DNA from: Actinacidiphila sp. DG2A-62
GTDB taxonomy: Bacteria > Actinomycetota > Actinomycetes > Streptomycetales > Streptomycetaceae
DNA length: 64,000 nt
Assembly: GCF_035825295.1 (NCBI RefSeq)
Contig: NZ_JAYMGI010000002.1
Coordinates: 8,313,501-8,377,500, forward strand
Reading direction: 5' to 3'
In this document: one piece after another, positions 15,536 to 23,933 of the stretch
Layout of the letters: every line of letters begins with the position of its first letter
Numbering within the stretch: position 1 is the first letter of the stretch
Made by a program: the position numbers and the translations under genes
The notes under the pieces: model-generated
Told to the model about the DNA's origin: nothing
The model's database searches: none
Seen by the model: the letters and a program-made list of their open reading frames with translations, nothing else

Positions 15536-16683
15536 GCGCGGCAGTGCCCGCGGGGGCCGCGCTCCCCGCCGGGCCCGCGGCCGCCGGACCCGCACCGGCC
15601 GGGAGCACGGCGAAGTCCGCGGGCCCCGGGACCGCGGGGGACCCCACGGGGCCCGGCCCGGACGTCCCGGCGCGCCCGCACCCCTGGCTGCGCCGGGCCG
15701 GCCGCGCCCCGGTGCCGCTGGCCCGCGGACTGCTCAGCGCCGCCACGGTCTTCCTGCTCTCCTCCGTGCTGACCTTCGGCCTCGGCGCGCTGTCCGACGC
15801 CAACCCCGGCGCCGCGGTGCTCGGCGAGACCGCCACCCCCGCCGACATCGCGCGGATGAACCACGCCTTCGGCCTGGACCGCCCGCTGGTGGTGCAGTAC
15901 GCGGACTGGCTCACCGGCGCGCTGCACGGCGACCTCGGCCGCTCCTGGTTCACCACCCTGCCGGTCGCCAGAAGCATCGGCCAGGCGCTGCCGGTCGACC
16001 TGTCCGTCGCCGGCCTCGCGCTGCTGTTCGCGCTGGTCCTCGGCGGCGCGGCCGGCATCGCCGCCGCGCTCAGCAACGGCGGACGCACCGACCGCGCGAT
16101 CACCGCGGTGTGCGCGGTGCTCGGCACCGTCCCCGCCTTCGTGGTGGCGATCGCCCTGATCACCGTCGTCTCGGTGAAGCTCGGCGCACTGCCCTCCGGC
16201 GGCTACGTGCCCTTCGGGCAGAACCCCGCGCAGTGGCTGCGGTACGCGCTGCTGCCCGCGTTCGCCCTCAGCCTGGACGCCGCCGCGCACATCGCCCGCC
16301 AGCTGCGGACCTCGCTGGTCGGCGCGCTGCGCGAGAACTACGTGACCGGCGCGGCGATGCGCGGACTGTCCGCGCGGCGGGTGCTCTTCGGCCACGTGCT
16401 GCGCAACGCCGCGGGCCCCGCGCTGACCGTGCTCGGCATGAGCGTGCCGATGCTGATCGGCGGCGCGGTCGTCACCGAGAAGATCTTCAACCTGCCCGGC
16501 ATCGCCCAACTCGCCCTGCAGTCCGCCCAGTCGCACGACGTCCCGGTCATCCAGGGAACGCTGCTGGTCACGGTGGCCGTCGTGCTGGCCGCGAACCTCG
16601 CGGTCAACGCCGCGCTGGCCGCGCTCACCCCCGCCGCCCGCCGCCGCGGCACCCGCCCCTCCGACGGGAGGGCCGCGGCATGA
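15532..16683 (+). CDS. ABC importer permease 1 (DppB/OppB type)
   Basis: 383 residues. An Ala/Pro/Gly-rich cytosolic N-tail of ~55 residues precedes the first helix (LSAATVFLLSSVLTFGLGAL), then the DppB-type extracytoplasmic segment with MNHAFGLDRPLVVQYADWLTGALHGDLGRSW and the EAA-like loop TSLVGALRENYVTGAAMRGLSARRVLFGHVLRNA that contacts the ATPase. About six membrane segments. ATG overlaps the binding-protein stop and its own stop overlaps the next start, giving tight coupling. Confidence 0.92.
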   Translation: MSAAVPAGAALPAGPAAAGPAPAGSTAKSAGPGTAGDPTGPGPDVPARPHPWLRRAGRAPVPLARGLLSAATVFLLSSVLTFGLGALSDANPGAAVLGETATPADIARMNHAFGLDRPLVVQYADWLTGALHGDLGRSWFTTLPVARSIGQALPVDLSVAGLALLFALVLGGAAGIAAALSNGGRTDRAITAVCAVLGTVPAFVVAIALITVVSVKLGALPSGGYVPFGQNPAQWLRYALLPAFALSLDAAAHIARQLRTSLVGALRENYVTGAAMRGLSARRVLFGHVLRNAAGPALTVLGMSVPMLIGGAVVTEKIFNLPGIAQLALQSAQSHDVPVIQGTLLVTVAVVLAANLAVNAALAALTPAARRRGTRPSDGRAAA

Positions 16684-17732
16684 CCCGGATGAGGACCCTG
16701 CGGCTGACCTGGCGGCTGCCGCTGGCGCGCGTCGCGCTGGCCGTCCTGGCCGTCGTCGCGGTGCTCGCGGTGTTCGGGCGGCAACTGGCGCCGCAGGACC
16801 CGCTGGCCCAGGACACCGCCCACATCCTCCAGGGCCCGAGCGGCGCGCACCTGCTCGGCACCGACTACCTCGGCCGCGACGTGCTCAGCCGGCTGCTGGC
16901 CGGCACCGCGCTCAGCGTCGCGGGCGCCCTGGAGGCGGTCGGCGCGGCCCTGGTGCTCGGCATCGTGCCGGGCCTGGCGTCGCTGTGGCTGGGCCGGGCC
17001 TTCGAGTGGACCGCGCTGCGCGCGGTCGACGCGCTGATGACGCTGCCGTTTACGCTCTTCGCCATCGCCGCGGTCGGCGTCCTCGGCAACGGCCTGCACC
17101 AGGCCATGCTGGCGCTGGGCGTGCTGCTGTCCCCGCTGTTCTTCCGGGTGACCCGGGCCGCCGCGCTGGGTCTGCGGCAGACGCCGTACGTGGAGGCCGC
17201 CGAGCTGATGGGCGCGTCCCGCACCCGGGTGCTGCGCACCCACATATGGAGCAAGGTCCTGCCGACCGTCGCGGTCACCACCGCTCAGGCCCTGGCCACC
17301 AGCCTGCTCACGGTCGCCTCGCTCACCTTCCTCGGCCTCGGCGTCCAGCCGCCCGCCGCCACCTGGGGCGGCATGCTCGCCACCGACCTGGGCTTCCTCG
17401 CCCAGCAGCCGTGGGCGCCGGTGCTGCCCGGCGCGCTGGTCATGGTGACGGTGGGCGCGCTGCACCTGCTCGCCGACGCGCTGCGGGACAGCGGCGGCCC
17501 CGGAGCGCTCGCCGCGCTCGACGCCGACGCCGCGCTCGCCGCCGCGGCCGGCGCGACGCCCGAGCCGGAGCGGGGCGCCCCGGACCCGGCCGCCGCCGTT
17601 CGCACCGACCCCGCGGCCGGCGTACCGGACCCCGCGGCCGGCGTACCGGACCCCGCGGACGCGACCGGCGCCGACGAGAACCCCGACGCGCAGGACCGAG
17701 GAGGCAGGACCGATGCCCGTATCTCCGCCTGA
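16680..17732 (+). CDS. ABC importer permease 2 (DppC/OppC type)
   Basis: 350 residues from ATG 16680 (ATGA overlap). HLLGTDYLGRDVLSRLLAGT is the DppC family landmark, and YVEAAELMGASRTRVLRTHIWSKVLP is the EAA loop. TFLGLGVQPPAATWGGML lies near the last helix. The C-terminal ~75 residues are a cytosolic Ala/Pro/Asp tail with a duplicated AAGVPDP unit, an example of the repeat expansions seen across the window. The end overlaps the next gene by 20 bp. Confidence 0.92.
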   Translation: MTRMRTLRLTWRLPLARVALAVLAVVAVLAVFGRQLAPQDPLAQDTAHILQGPSGAHLLGTDYLGRDVLSRLLAGTALSVAGALEAVGAALVLGIVPGLASLWLGRAFEWTALRAVDALMTLPFTLFAIAAVGVLGNGLHQAMLALGVLLSPLFFRVTRAAALGLRQTPYVEAAELMGASRTRVLRTHIWSKVLPTVAVTTAQALATSLLTVASLTFLGLGVQPPAATWGGMLATDLGFLAQQPWAPVLPGALVMVTVGALHLLADALRDSGGPGALAALDADAALAAAAGATPEPERGAPDPAAAVRTDPAAGVPDPAAGVPDPADATGADENPDAQDRGGRTDARISA

Positions 17733-18825
17733 CGCCGCATCCGCGGCGGCGACATCCGCGGCGTCGAAGTCCGCGACGCCCGCGTCCGCGACGCCCGCCG
17801 CCGTGGTCCCGCCGCGCGCCGCGCGGGAGGACGTGCTCGCCGTGCGCGGCCTGCACGTCACCGTGGGCGGCGGCCGCACCGAGGCCGTCCGGGACGTCTC
17901 CTTCACCGTACGGGCCGGGGAGGCGGTCGGCCTGGTCGGCGAGTCGGGCAGCGGCAAGACGCTGACCTGCCGCTCGGTCCTCGGGGTGCTGCCGCCCGGC
18001 TGCGCGGTCTCCGCCGGCACCGCGACGCTCGCCGGCACCGAGCTGACCGCGCTGGACCGGCGCGGCTGGGAGCGGCTGCGCGGGGTCAGCCTCGGCGCGG
18101 TGTTCCAGGACCCCGCGTCGTACCTCAACCCCTCGCTCACCGTGGGCCGCCAGCTCACCGAGCCGCTGCGGGTGCGCCAGGGCCTGTCCCGCGCCGACGC
18201 CCGCGCCCGGGCCGTCGAGCTGCTCGCCGCGGTCGGCCTGCACCGGCCCGCCGAGGTCTACCACCAGTACCCCTTCGAACTGTCCGGCGGGATGCTGCAA
18301 CGCGTCCTGATCGCCACCGCGATCTGCGGCGACCCGGCGCTGCTGGTCGCCGACGAGGCCACCACCGCGCTGGACACCGTCGTCCAGGCCGAGGTCCTCG
18401 ACCTGCTGGCGCGGCTGCGCGAGGACCGCGGCCTGGCCCTGCTGCTGGTCAGCCACGACCTCGCGGTGGTGGCCGAGGTGTGCGACCGCATCCTGGTCTT
18501 CTACGCCGGCGAGATCGTCGAGGACGGCCCCGCCGAGCAGGTGCTGACCGCGCCGGCCCACCCGTACACCGAGGCGCTGCTCAAGGTCGCCTCGATCGGC
18601 GACTGGCGGCGCCGCGAACTCGCGGTGATCCCAGGCCGTCCGCCGGAGGCCGGCGCCGCCCCGGCCGGCTGCCGGTTCGCCGACCGGTGCGCCTACGCGG
18701 CCCCCGCTTGCACCGCCTCCGACGTGCTGCCGCTCGCCGCGGCCGGAGAGGACCGGCGCACCCGCTGCATACGCCACGCCGAACTCCGCCTGACCGCCGC
18801 CGCACCCGAGGAGGTGGACGCATGA
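17713..18825 (+). CDS. ABC importer ATPase 1 (DppD/OppD type)
   Basis: 370 residues. Walker A GESGSGKT (~76-83), Q-loop VFQDPASYLNPSLTV, signature LSGGMLQRV, Walker B LLVADEAT and H-loop SHD are all intact. The C-terminal oligopeptide/dipeptide extension includes AHPYTEALL and CRFADRCAYAAPACTAS, whose cysteines match the Fe-S-type motif known in Dpp ATPases. The first ~35 residues are Ala/Ser-rich. Overlaps the permease upstream and the second ATPase downstream (ATGA). Confidence 0.93.
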   Translation: MPVSPPDAASAAATSAASKSATPASATPAAVVPPRAAREDVLAVRGLHVTVGGGRTEAVRDVSFTVRAGEAVGLVGESGSGKTLTCRSVLGVLPPGCAVSAGTATLAGTELTALDRRGWERLRGVSLGAVFQDPASYLNPSLTVGRQLTEPLRVRQGLSRADARARAVELLAAVGLHRPAEVYHQYPFELSGGMLQRVLIATAICGDPALLVADEATTALDTVVQAEVLDLLARLREDRGLALLLVSHDLAVVAEVCDRILVFYAGEIVEDGPAEQVLTAPAHPYTEALLKVASIGDWRRRELAVIPGRPPEAGAAPAGCRFADRCAYAAPACTASDVLPLAAAGEDRRTRCIRHAELRLTAAAPEEVDA

Positions 18826-20033
18826 GCACCGCGGACCCGACCACCGCGGACCCTGTGACGGGGAAGGCCGTGACGGGCAAGCCCGCCGCCGCGGACCCGA
18901 CCGTCCCGGCGCCGGCCCCCGCCGCCGGGTCCCCGGCGCCGGCCGCCGCCGCGATCCCGGACGGCGGCGCCGCCGCCGAGCCGCTGCTGCGCGTGGACTC
19001 CCTCGCCGTCGCCTTCGGGCGGCGCGGCGGACGGTCCGGGCAGAGCGTCCTGGAGGGCGTGTCGCTGCGAGCCGGCGCCGGGGAGATCCTCGGCGTGATC
19101 GGCGAGACCGGCTCGGGCAAGACCACGCTGGCCCGCGCGGTCGTGGGCCTGTCACCGGTCGTCGCGGGCAGCATCGCCGTGGACGGCAGGGAGGTCACCG
19201 GCCTGCGCGGCCGGGCGCTGCGCGACTTCCGGCGCACCGGCGTGGCGCAGTACCTCTTCCAGGACCCGCTGCGCTCCCTCGACCCCGACATGGCCGTACG
19301 CGACCTGGTCGCCGAGCCGCTCGCGGTCACCGGCGCCGGCAGCCGCGAGGAGCGGTACGCGCGCGCCGCCGAGGCGCTGCGCCGGGTGGGCCTGGACGAG
19401 GCGCTCGCCGGCCGGCTGCCCGGACGGCTGTCCGGCGGTCAGCGCCAGCGGGTGGCCGTCGCACGGGCGCTGGTCACCCGTCCCCGGCTGCTGCTCGCCG
19501 ACGAGCCGGTGAGCGCGCTCGACGCCTCCAACCGCAACCACGTGCTGCGGCTGTTCGACCGGCTGCGCACCGAACTCGACATGGCGGTCGTGCTGATCTC
19601 CCACGACCTCAGCTCGCTGGCCGGCATCGCCGACCGCATCGCCGTCCTCTACCGCGGTCGGCTGGTGGAGCAGGGCCCGACGGCCGACGTGCTGGCCCGG
19701 CCCCTGCACCCGTACACCGCGCTGCTCACCGCTTCCGCGCCCAGCGTCCGCCGCGAACACGGCCTCGCCCCGGCCCGGCTGCGCCGCGGCGACCCGCCGG
19801 CCTGGGCCGACCCGGCCCGGTCGGCCCACCCCGCGGGCTGCGTCTTCGCCGCGCGGTGCCCGTTCGCCGACGACGACTGCCGCACCGAACCCGTTGCGCG
19901 GGAGCGTCCCGTGGCGGCGGGGGCGGGCGGGGCGCAGGCCGCCGCCGCGGCCGGCGCCTCGCGGGAAGTCGCCTGTCACCACGCCGACTCCTGGCGCGCC
20001 GAGGTCGCGCCGCCCGCGGCCGTACCCGCGTGA
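18822..20033 (+). CDS. ABC importer ATPase 2 (DppF/OppF type)
   Basis: 403 residues from ATG 18822, following GAGGAGG. Walker A GETGSGKT (~87-94), LFQDPLRSLDPDM, signature LSGGQRQRV, Walker B LLLADEPVSALD, switch SHD, and the C-terminal HPYTALL and CVFAARCPFADDDC segments. It pairs with the preceding ATPase to power import. A ~60-residue low-complexity N-terminus holds duplicated TADP/VTGKA units. Confidence 0.93.
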   Translation: MSTADPTTADPVTGKAVTGKPAAADPTVPAPAPAAGSPAPAAAAIPDGGAAAEPLLRVDSLAVAFGRRGGRSGQSVLEGVSLRAGAGEILGVIGETGSGKTTLARAVVGLSPVVAGSIAVDGREVTGLRGRALRDFRRTGVAQYLFQDPLRSLDPDMAVRDLVAEPLAVTGAGSREERYARAAEALRRVGLDEALAGRLPGRLSGGQRQRVAVARALVTRPRLLLADEPVSALDASNRNHVLRLFDRLRTELDMAVVLISHDLSSLAGIADRIAVLYRGRLVEQGPTADVLARPLHPYTALLTASAPSVRREHGLAPARLRRGDPPAWADPARSAHPAGCVFAARCPFADDDCRTEPVARERPVAAGAGGAQAAAAAGASREVACHHADSWRAEVAPPAAVPA

Positions 20034-20316
20034 GCCGGGCCGGGAGCCGGGTCCGAGACCCGGACCCGGGCCCCCGATCCGGGCCTGCGGTCCGACCCCC
20101 TGATCCGACCCCCTGATCCGAGTCCCCGCCCCGAGCCGACGCCCCGAGTCTCTGGCCTGGGGCCGCGCCCCGAACCTCCCGCCCCGAGCCCCTGACCGCC
20201 TGCCCGAGACCAGCCGCCGAACCTCCCGCGACCCCGTCCCCGGGCGGCCCGCCGCGCCCCCGTCCCGCACCCGTCCTGCCGTCTCGTTCCACCCCGCCCC
20301 TCCTTGGAGTGCACCC
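20034..20316 (+). other. Intergenic spacer between transporter and oxidase operon, GC-rich repeats
   Basis: 283 bp with no ATG-started small ORF. It has degenerate repeats such as a duplicated GATCCGACCCCCT (from 20100) and nested GGGTCCG/CGGACCC complements near 20047-20070 that could fold as a weak terminator. TTGGAG 7 bp before ATG 20317 is the ribosome site. No clear promoter was recognised, so read-through from the transporter operon is possible. Confidence 0.4.
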
Positions 20317-21480
20317 ATGTCCGTCGAGTTCATCGGCATCGCCGCCACCCAGCCCGTCAGCGAGACCGGCGGCGGTACCGCCGCGCCGTCCTTCTCCTCG
20401 CAGAGCGAGTCGCACGCCGCGCAGGGCCCCGCGATCCAGCCCGCGTACCTGCGGGAGCTGGCGCTCGCGCACGAGCAGGCCGGGTTCGACCGGGTGCTGG
20501 TCGCCCACTCGTCGGCGAGCCCGGACGGCTTCACCGTCGCCGACCAGGTGCTGACGCACACCACCCGGCTGGGCGTGCTGCTCGCGCACCGGCCCGGGTT
20601 CGTCTCGCCCACGCTCGCCGCCCGCAAGTTCGCGACGCTGGACGCCTTCCACCCCGGCCGGGTCGCGCTGCACGTCATCACCGGCGGCGACGACGCCGAC
20701 CAGGCCAGGGACGGCGACCTGACCGACAAGCCGACCCGCTACCGCCGCACCGACGAGTTCCTCGACGTGGTGCGCCGCACCTGGACCTCGGCCGAACCCT
20801 TCGACTACGACGGCGACTTCTACCAGGTGCGCGGCGGCCGGTCGGCGGTCCTCCCGGCCCGGCCCACCCCGGTGTACTTCGGCGGCGCGTCGCAGGACGC
20901 GGTGCGGGCCGGCGCCAAGCACGCCGACGTCTACGCCTTCTGGGGCGAGCCGCTGGCCGGCATCGCCGAGCGGACCGCCGAGGTCCGCGCCGCCGCCGCA
21001 CCGCACGGCCGCACCCCGAACTTCAGCGTCAGCCTGCGGCCGATCCCGGCCGCCACCGAGGCCGAGGCGTGGCGCCGCGCGGAGGACATCCTGCGGCTGA
21101 CCAAGGAGCGCGCGGGCGCGCTGCGCAGGGCCTTCGACCTCGACCACTCCACGCAGGTCGGCTCCCAGCGGCTGCTGGACGTCGCGGCCAGGGGCGACGT
21201 CCACGACAAGCGGCTGTGGACGGCGGTCGCCAAGGTCACCGGCGCGGCCGGCAACTCCACGGCGCTGGTCGGCTCCTACGAGCAGGTCGCGGAGTCCCTG
21301 GTCGACTACACCGCCCTCGGCGTCGGCACCCTGCTGATCCGCGGCTTCGACCCGCTGGCCGACGCGCGCGACTACGGCCGGCTGATCGACCTGGTCCGCG
21401 CCGAGACCGAACGGCGCGGCTTCGTCGGCAACCGCGTCGCACCGGCCGCGGGCGTCCTCACCGCGGCGGTCGGCGCATGA
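20317..21480 (+). CDS. LLM-class flavin-dependent monooxygenase, organosulfur cluster
   Basis: 387 residues. MSVEFIGIAATQPVSETG, AHEQAGFDRVLVAHSSASPDGFTVADQ, LAHRPGFVSPTLAARKFATLD, VALHVITGGDDADQARDGD and YRRTDEFLDVVRRTWT define an SsuD/SfnG-like luciferase-family enzyme requiring FMNH2. It closely resembles the gene at 22659 (shared HRPGFV.PTLAAR.FATLD and GNSTALVG), so the two are likely paralogues with different substrates or a hetero-oligomer. Its stop overlaps the next start (ATGA). Confidence 0.9.
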   Translation: MSVEFIGIAATQPVSETGGGTAAPSFSSQSESHAAQGPAIQPAYLRELALAHEQAGFDRVLVAHSSASPDGFTVADQVLTHTTRLGVLLAHRPGFVSPTLAARKFATLDAFHPGRVALHVITGGDDADQARDGDLTDKPTRYRRTDEFLDVVRRTWTSAEPFDYDGDFYQVRGGRSAVLPARPTPVYFGGASQDAVRAGAKHADVYAFWGEPLAGIAERTAEVRAAAAPHGRTPNFSVSLRPIPAATEAEAWRRAEDILRLTKERAGALRRAFDLDHSTQVGSQRLLDVAARGDVHDKRLWTAVAKVTGAAGNSTALVGSYEQVAESLVDYTALGVGTLLIRGFDPLADARDYGRLIDLVRAETERRGFVGNRVAPAAGVLTAAVGA

Positions 21481-22655
21481 CCCGGGACCTGCTCGGCCCG
21501 GCCCCGCCCGCGCTGGACCGGCTGCCGGAGGTCGCCGCGGCGCTGGCCGCCCGCGCGGACGAGCACGATCGCGCGGCGACCTTCCCGTACGAGGGCGTGG
21601 CGGCCGTGCACGACGCGGGGCTGCTCACCGCGACCGTGGGCACGCGGTTCGGGGGGCCCGGCGGCGGCCTCGCCGACACCGTGCGCATCCTGCAGGCCCT
21701 CGGCGGCGGCGATCCGGCCGTCGCCCTGGTCACCGCGATGACGCTGTTCACGCACGCCGCGCAGGCCCGCGCCGGACACTGGCCCGCCGACGCCTACCGG
21801 CTGCTGCTGGAGGAGTCCGCGACCCGCCCGGTGCTCGTCAACGCCCTGCGGGTGGAACCGGAGCTGGGCACCCCCGTGCGCGGCGGGCTGCCCGCGACCA
21901 CGGCGGTGCGGCGCGCCGGCCACTGGGAGCTGACCGGCCGCAAGATCTTCTCGACCGGCGCCGAGGCGCTCGGCCGGATGCTGGTGTGGGCCCGCACCGA
22001 GGAGGACCCGGTACGGGTCGGCTCGTTCCTGGTCCGCGGCGGCAGCCCCGGCGTGACGGTGCTGCCCACCTGGGACCACCTGGGCCTGCGGGCCAGCCGC
22101 AGCGACGACGTGCTGTTCGACGCGGTCCGCGTCCCCGAGGACGACGTGGTGGGCCTGGCGGAACCGGGGGCCGACGGCGGCCGGGACGCGGTCGTCGGCG
22201 CCTGGAACGCGCTCGGCCTGACCGCCCTCTACCTCGGTGTCGCCCGCGCCGCGCAGAGCTGGCTGACCGGCTTCCTGCACGAGCGCACCCCCACCGCGCT
22301 GGGCGCCCCGCTGGCCACCCTGCCGCGCTTCCAGAGCGCGGTCGGCGAGATCGAGGTCGCGCTGAACGGGGCCGAGCGGCTGGTCACGGCGCTCGCCGAG
22401 GCCGCGGACGCCGGCGACCCCGGCGCCGCGGAGCAGGCCCCGGGCGCCAAGGTGCTCGGCACCCGCGCCGCCATCGCCGCCGTCGAACAGGCCGTCGCCC
22501 TGGTCGGCAACAACGGACTCACCTACGCCAACCCGCTCCAGCGCCACCACCGCGACGTGCTGTGCGCCCGGGTGCACACCCCGCAGGACGACACCGTCCT
22601 GTTCACCGCCGGACGGGCCGCGCTGGCCCGCCGACCGCTCACGGAAGGCAACTGA
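21477..22655 (+). CDS. Acyl-CoA-dehydrogenase-fold flavoenzyme, SfnB/DszC-like
   Basis: 392 residues from ATG 21477. Landmarks: an N-terminal helical domain with VAAVHDAGLLTATVGTRFGGPGGGLADTVRILQALGGGDPAVAL, the beta domain WELTGRKIFSTGAEAL with DHLGLRASRSDDVLFDAVRVPEDDVVG, and a C-terminal helix bundle with GLTYANPLQRHHRDVLCA. In sulfur clusters this family comprises FMNH2-dependent monooxygenases (SfnB, DszC, SoxC-type) that oxidise sulfides or sulfones, rather than fatty-acid dehydrogenases. Placement between two LLM genes and near a flavin reductase supports that role. Confidence 0.87.
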   Translation: MTRDLLGPAPPALDRLPEVAAALAARADEHDRAATFPYEGVAAVHDAGLLTATVGTRFGGPGGGLADTVRILQALGGGDPAVALVTAMTLFTHAAQARAGHWPADAYRLLLEESATRPVLVNALRVEPELGTPVRGGLPATTAVRRAGHWELTGRKIFSTGAEALGRMLVWARTEEDPVRVGSFLVRGGSPGVTVLPTWDHLGLRASRSDDVLFDAVRVPEDDVVGLAEPGADGGRDAVVGAWNALGLTALYLGVARAAQSWLTGFLHERTPTALGAPLATLPRFQSAVGEIEVALNGAERLVTALAEAADAGDPGAAEQAPGAKVLGTRAAIAAVEQAVALVGNNGLTYANPLQRHHRDVLCARVHTPQDDTVLFTAGRAALARRPLTEGN

Positions 22656-22658
22656 CCC

Positions 22659-23933
22659 ATGACCGAGACCACATCATGCCCGCGCGCCGGCTTCCCCGAG
22701 TCCGCCGCCTCCGCCGGGTCCCCGGACGTCCCCGCTGCCGCCGACGCCCCGGACGCCGCCGGCGGACCGGCGCCCGCCCCCCTCACGGGCGTGGAGTTCG
22801 TCGGCATGATCGGCACGCGCGACGGCTCGGAGACCCGCCCGCCGGCCGGACCCGTCGTCGACGCCGACTACACCCGCCGCTTCGCCCGCGCGCACGAGGA
22901 CGCCGGCTTCGACCGCATCCTCATCGGCTACAGCTCCGGCAGCCCCGACGGCACGCAGGTCGCCGCACACGTCGCCGCCCACACCGAACGGCTCGGCCTG
23001 CTGGTCGCGCACCGGCCCGGCTTCGTGGCCCCCACGCTGGCCGCGCGCACCTTCGCCACCCTCGACCAGTTCGCCGGCGGCCGGGTCGCCGTCCACATCA
23101 TCACCGGCGGCCACGACGCCGAGCAGCGCCGCGACGGCGACTACCTGCCCAAGGACGAGCGCTACGCCCGCACCGACGAGTACCTCACCGTCCTCAAGCG
23201 CGCCTGGACCGCGGACGAGCCGTTCGGGTTCGCCGGCGACCACTACCGCTTCGAGGACTTCCACGCCGACGTCCGCCCCGCCCAGCAGCCCCGCATCCCG
23301 CTGTACTTCGGCGGCTCCTCGCCCGCGGCCTACCGGGTCGGCGGCAAGCACGCCGACGTGTTCGCGCTGTGGGGCGAGCCGCTGGCCGAGACCGCCGAGC
23401 AGATCGCGTCGGTGCGGGAAGCCGCGCGGGCGGCCGGCCGCACCGTCCCGCCGCGCATCAGCGTCTCCTTCCGGCCCATCCTCGGCGCGACCGAGGAGGC
23501 AGCGTGGGACCGCGCCCACCGCATCCTCGACACCATCAACCGGCGCGGCGCCGCGGGCTCGCTGCTCGGCACGCGCCGCGCGGTCCTGCCGGTCGGCCCC
23601 GGCGCCGAGCCGCAGAACACCGGGTCCCAGCGGCTGCTGGCCGCGGCCGGCAAGGCCGACCGGCACGACCGGGCGCTGTGGACCGCGCCCGCCGCCGCGA
23701 CCGGCGCCCCCGGCAACTCCACCGCCCTGGTCGGCACCCCCGAGACGGTCGCGCGGGCCCTGCTGGACTACGTCGACATCGGCGTCACCACGCTGCTCAT
23801 CCGCGGCTACGACCCGCTGGACGACGTGGTCGACTACGGCCGCGAGCTGCTGCCGCTGGTCCGCGCCGAAGTCGCCCGGCGCGCCGCCGCCCAGCGGCCC
23901 CGCGACACCGTCGCCGCCGGCGGCGCCCGGTGA
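22659..23933 (+). CDS. LLM-class flavin-dependent monooxygenase (second paralogue), organosulfur cluster
   Basis: 424 residues starting 3 bp after the previous stop. An Ala/Pro-rich N-terminus of ~40 residues precedes GVEFVGMIGTRDGSETR. Core motifs: HEDAGFDRILIGYSSGSPDGTQVA, LVAHRPGFVAPTLAARTFATLDQFAGGRVAVHIITGGHDAEQRRDGD, YARTDEYLTVLKRAWT, LYFGGSSPAAYRVGGKHADVFALWGEPL. FMNH2-dependent oxygenation of an organosulfur substrate is the expected role. The downstream hydrolase starts inside its stop codon (GTGA). Confidence 0.9.
   Translation: MTETTSCPRAGFPESAASAGSPDVPAAADAPDAAGGPAPAPLTGVEFVGMIGTRDGSETRPPAGPVVDADYTRRFARAHEDAGFDRILIGYSSGSPDGTQVAAHVAAHTERLGLLVAHRPGFVAPTLAARTFATLDQFAGGRVAVHIITGGHDAEQRRDGDYLPKDERYARTDEYLTVLKRAWTADEPFGFAGDHYRFEDFHADVRPAQQPRIPLYFGGSSPAAYRVGGKHADVFALWGEPLAETAEQIASVREAARAAGRTVPPRISVSFRPILGATEEAAWDRAHRILDTINRRGAAGSLLGTRRAVLPVGPGAEPQNTGSQRLLAAAGKADRHDRALWTAPAAATGAPGNSTALVGTPETVARALLDYVDIGVTTLLIRGYDPLDDVVDYGRELLPLVRAEVARRAAAQRPRDTVAAGGAR

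Noticed and set aside
13274..15595. A 773-codon minus-strand open frame opposite the ABC binding protein
   Set aside because: It is antisense to a gene with complete SBP-5 landmarks, has shadow-frame composition (Gly/Arg/Asp repeats) and no domain; GC-rich DNA keeps such frames open.
21477..22655. Reading the acyl-CoA-dehydrogenase-fold gene as a fatty-acid enzyme
   Set aside because: It lies between LLM oxygenases next to a flavin reductase; SfnB/DszC-type oxygenases share this fold.
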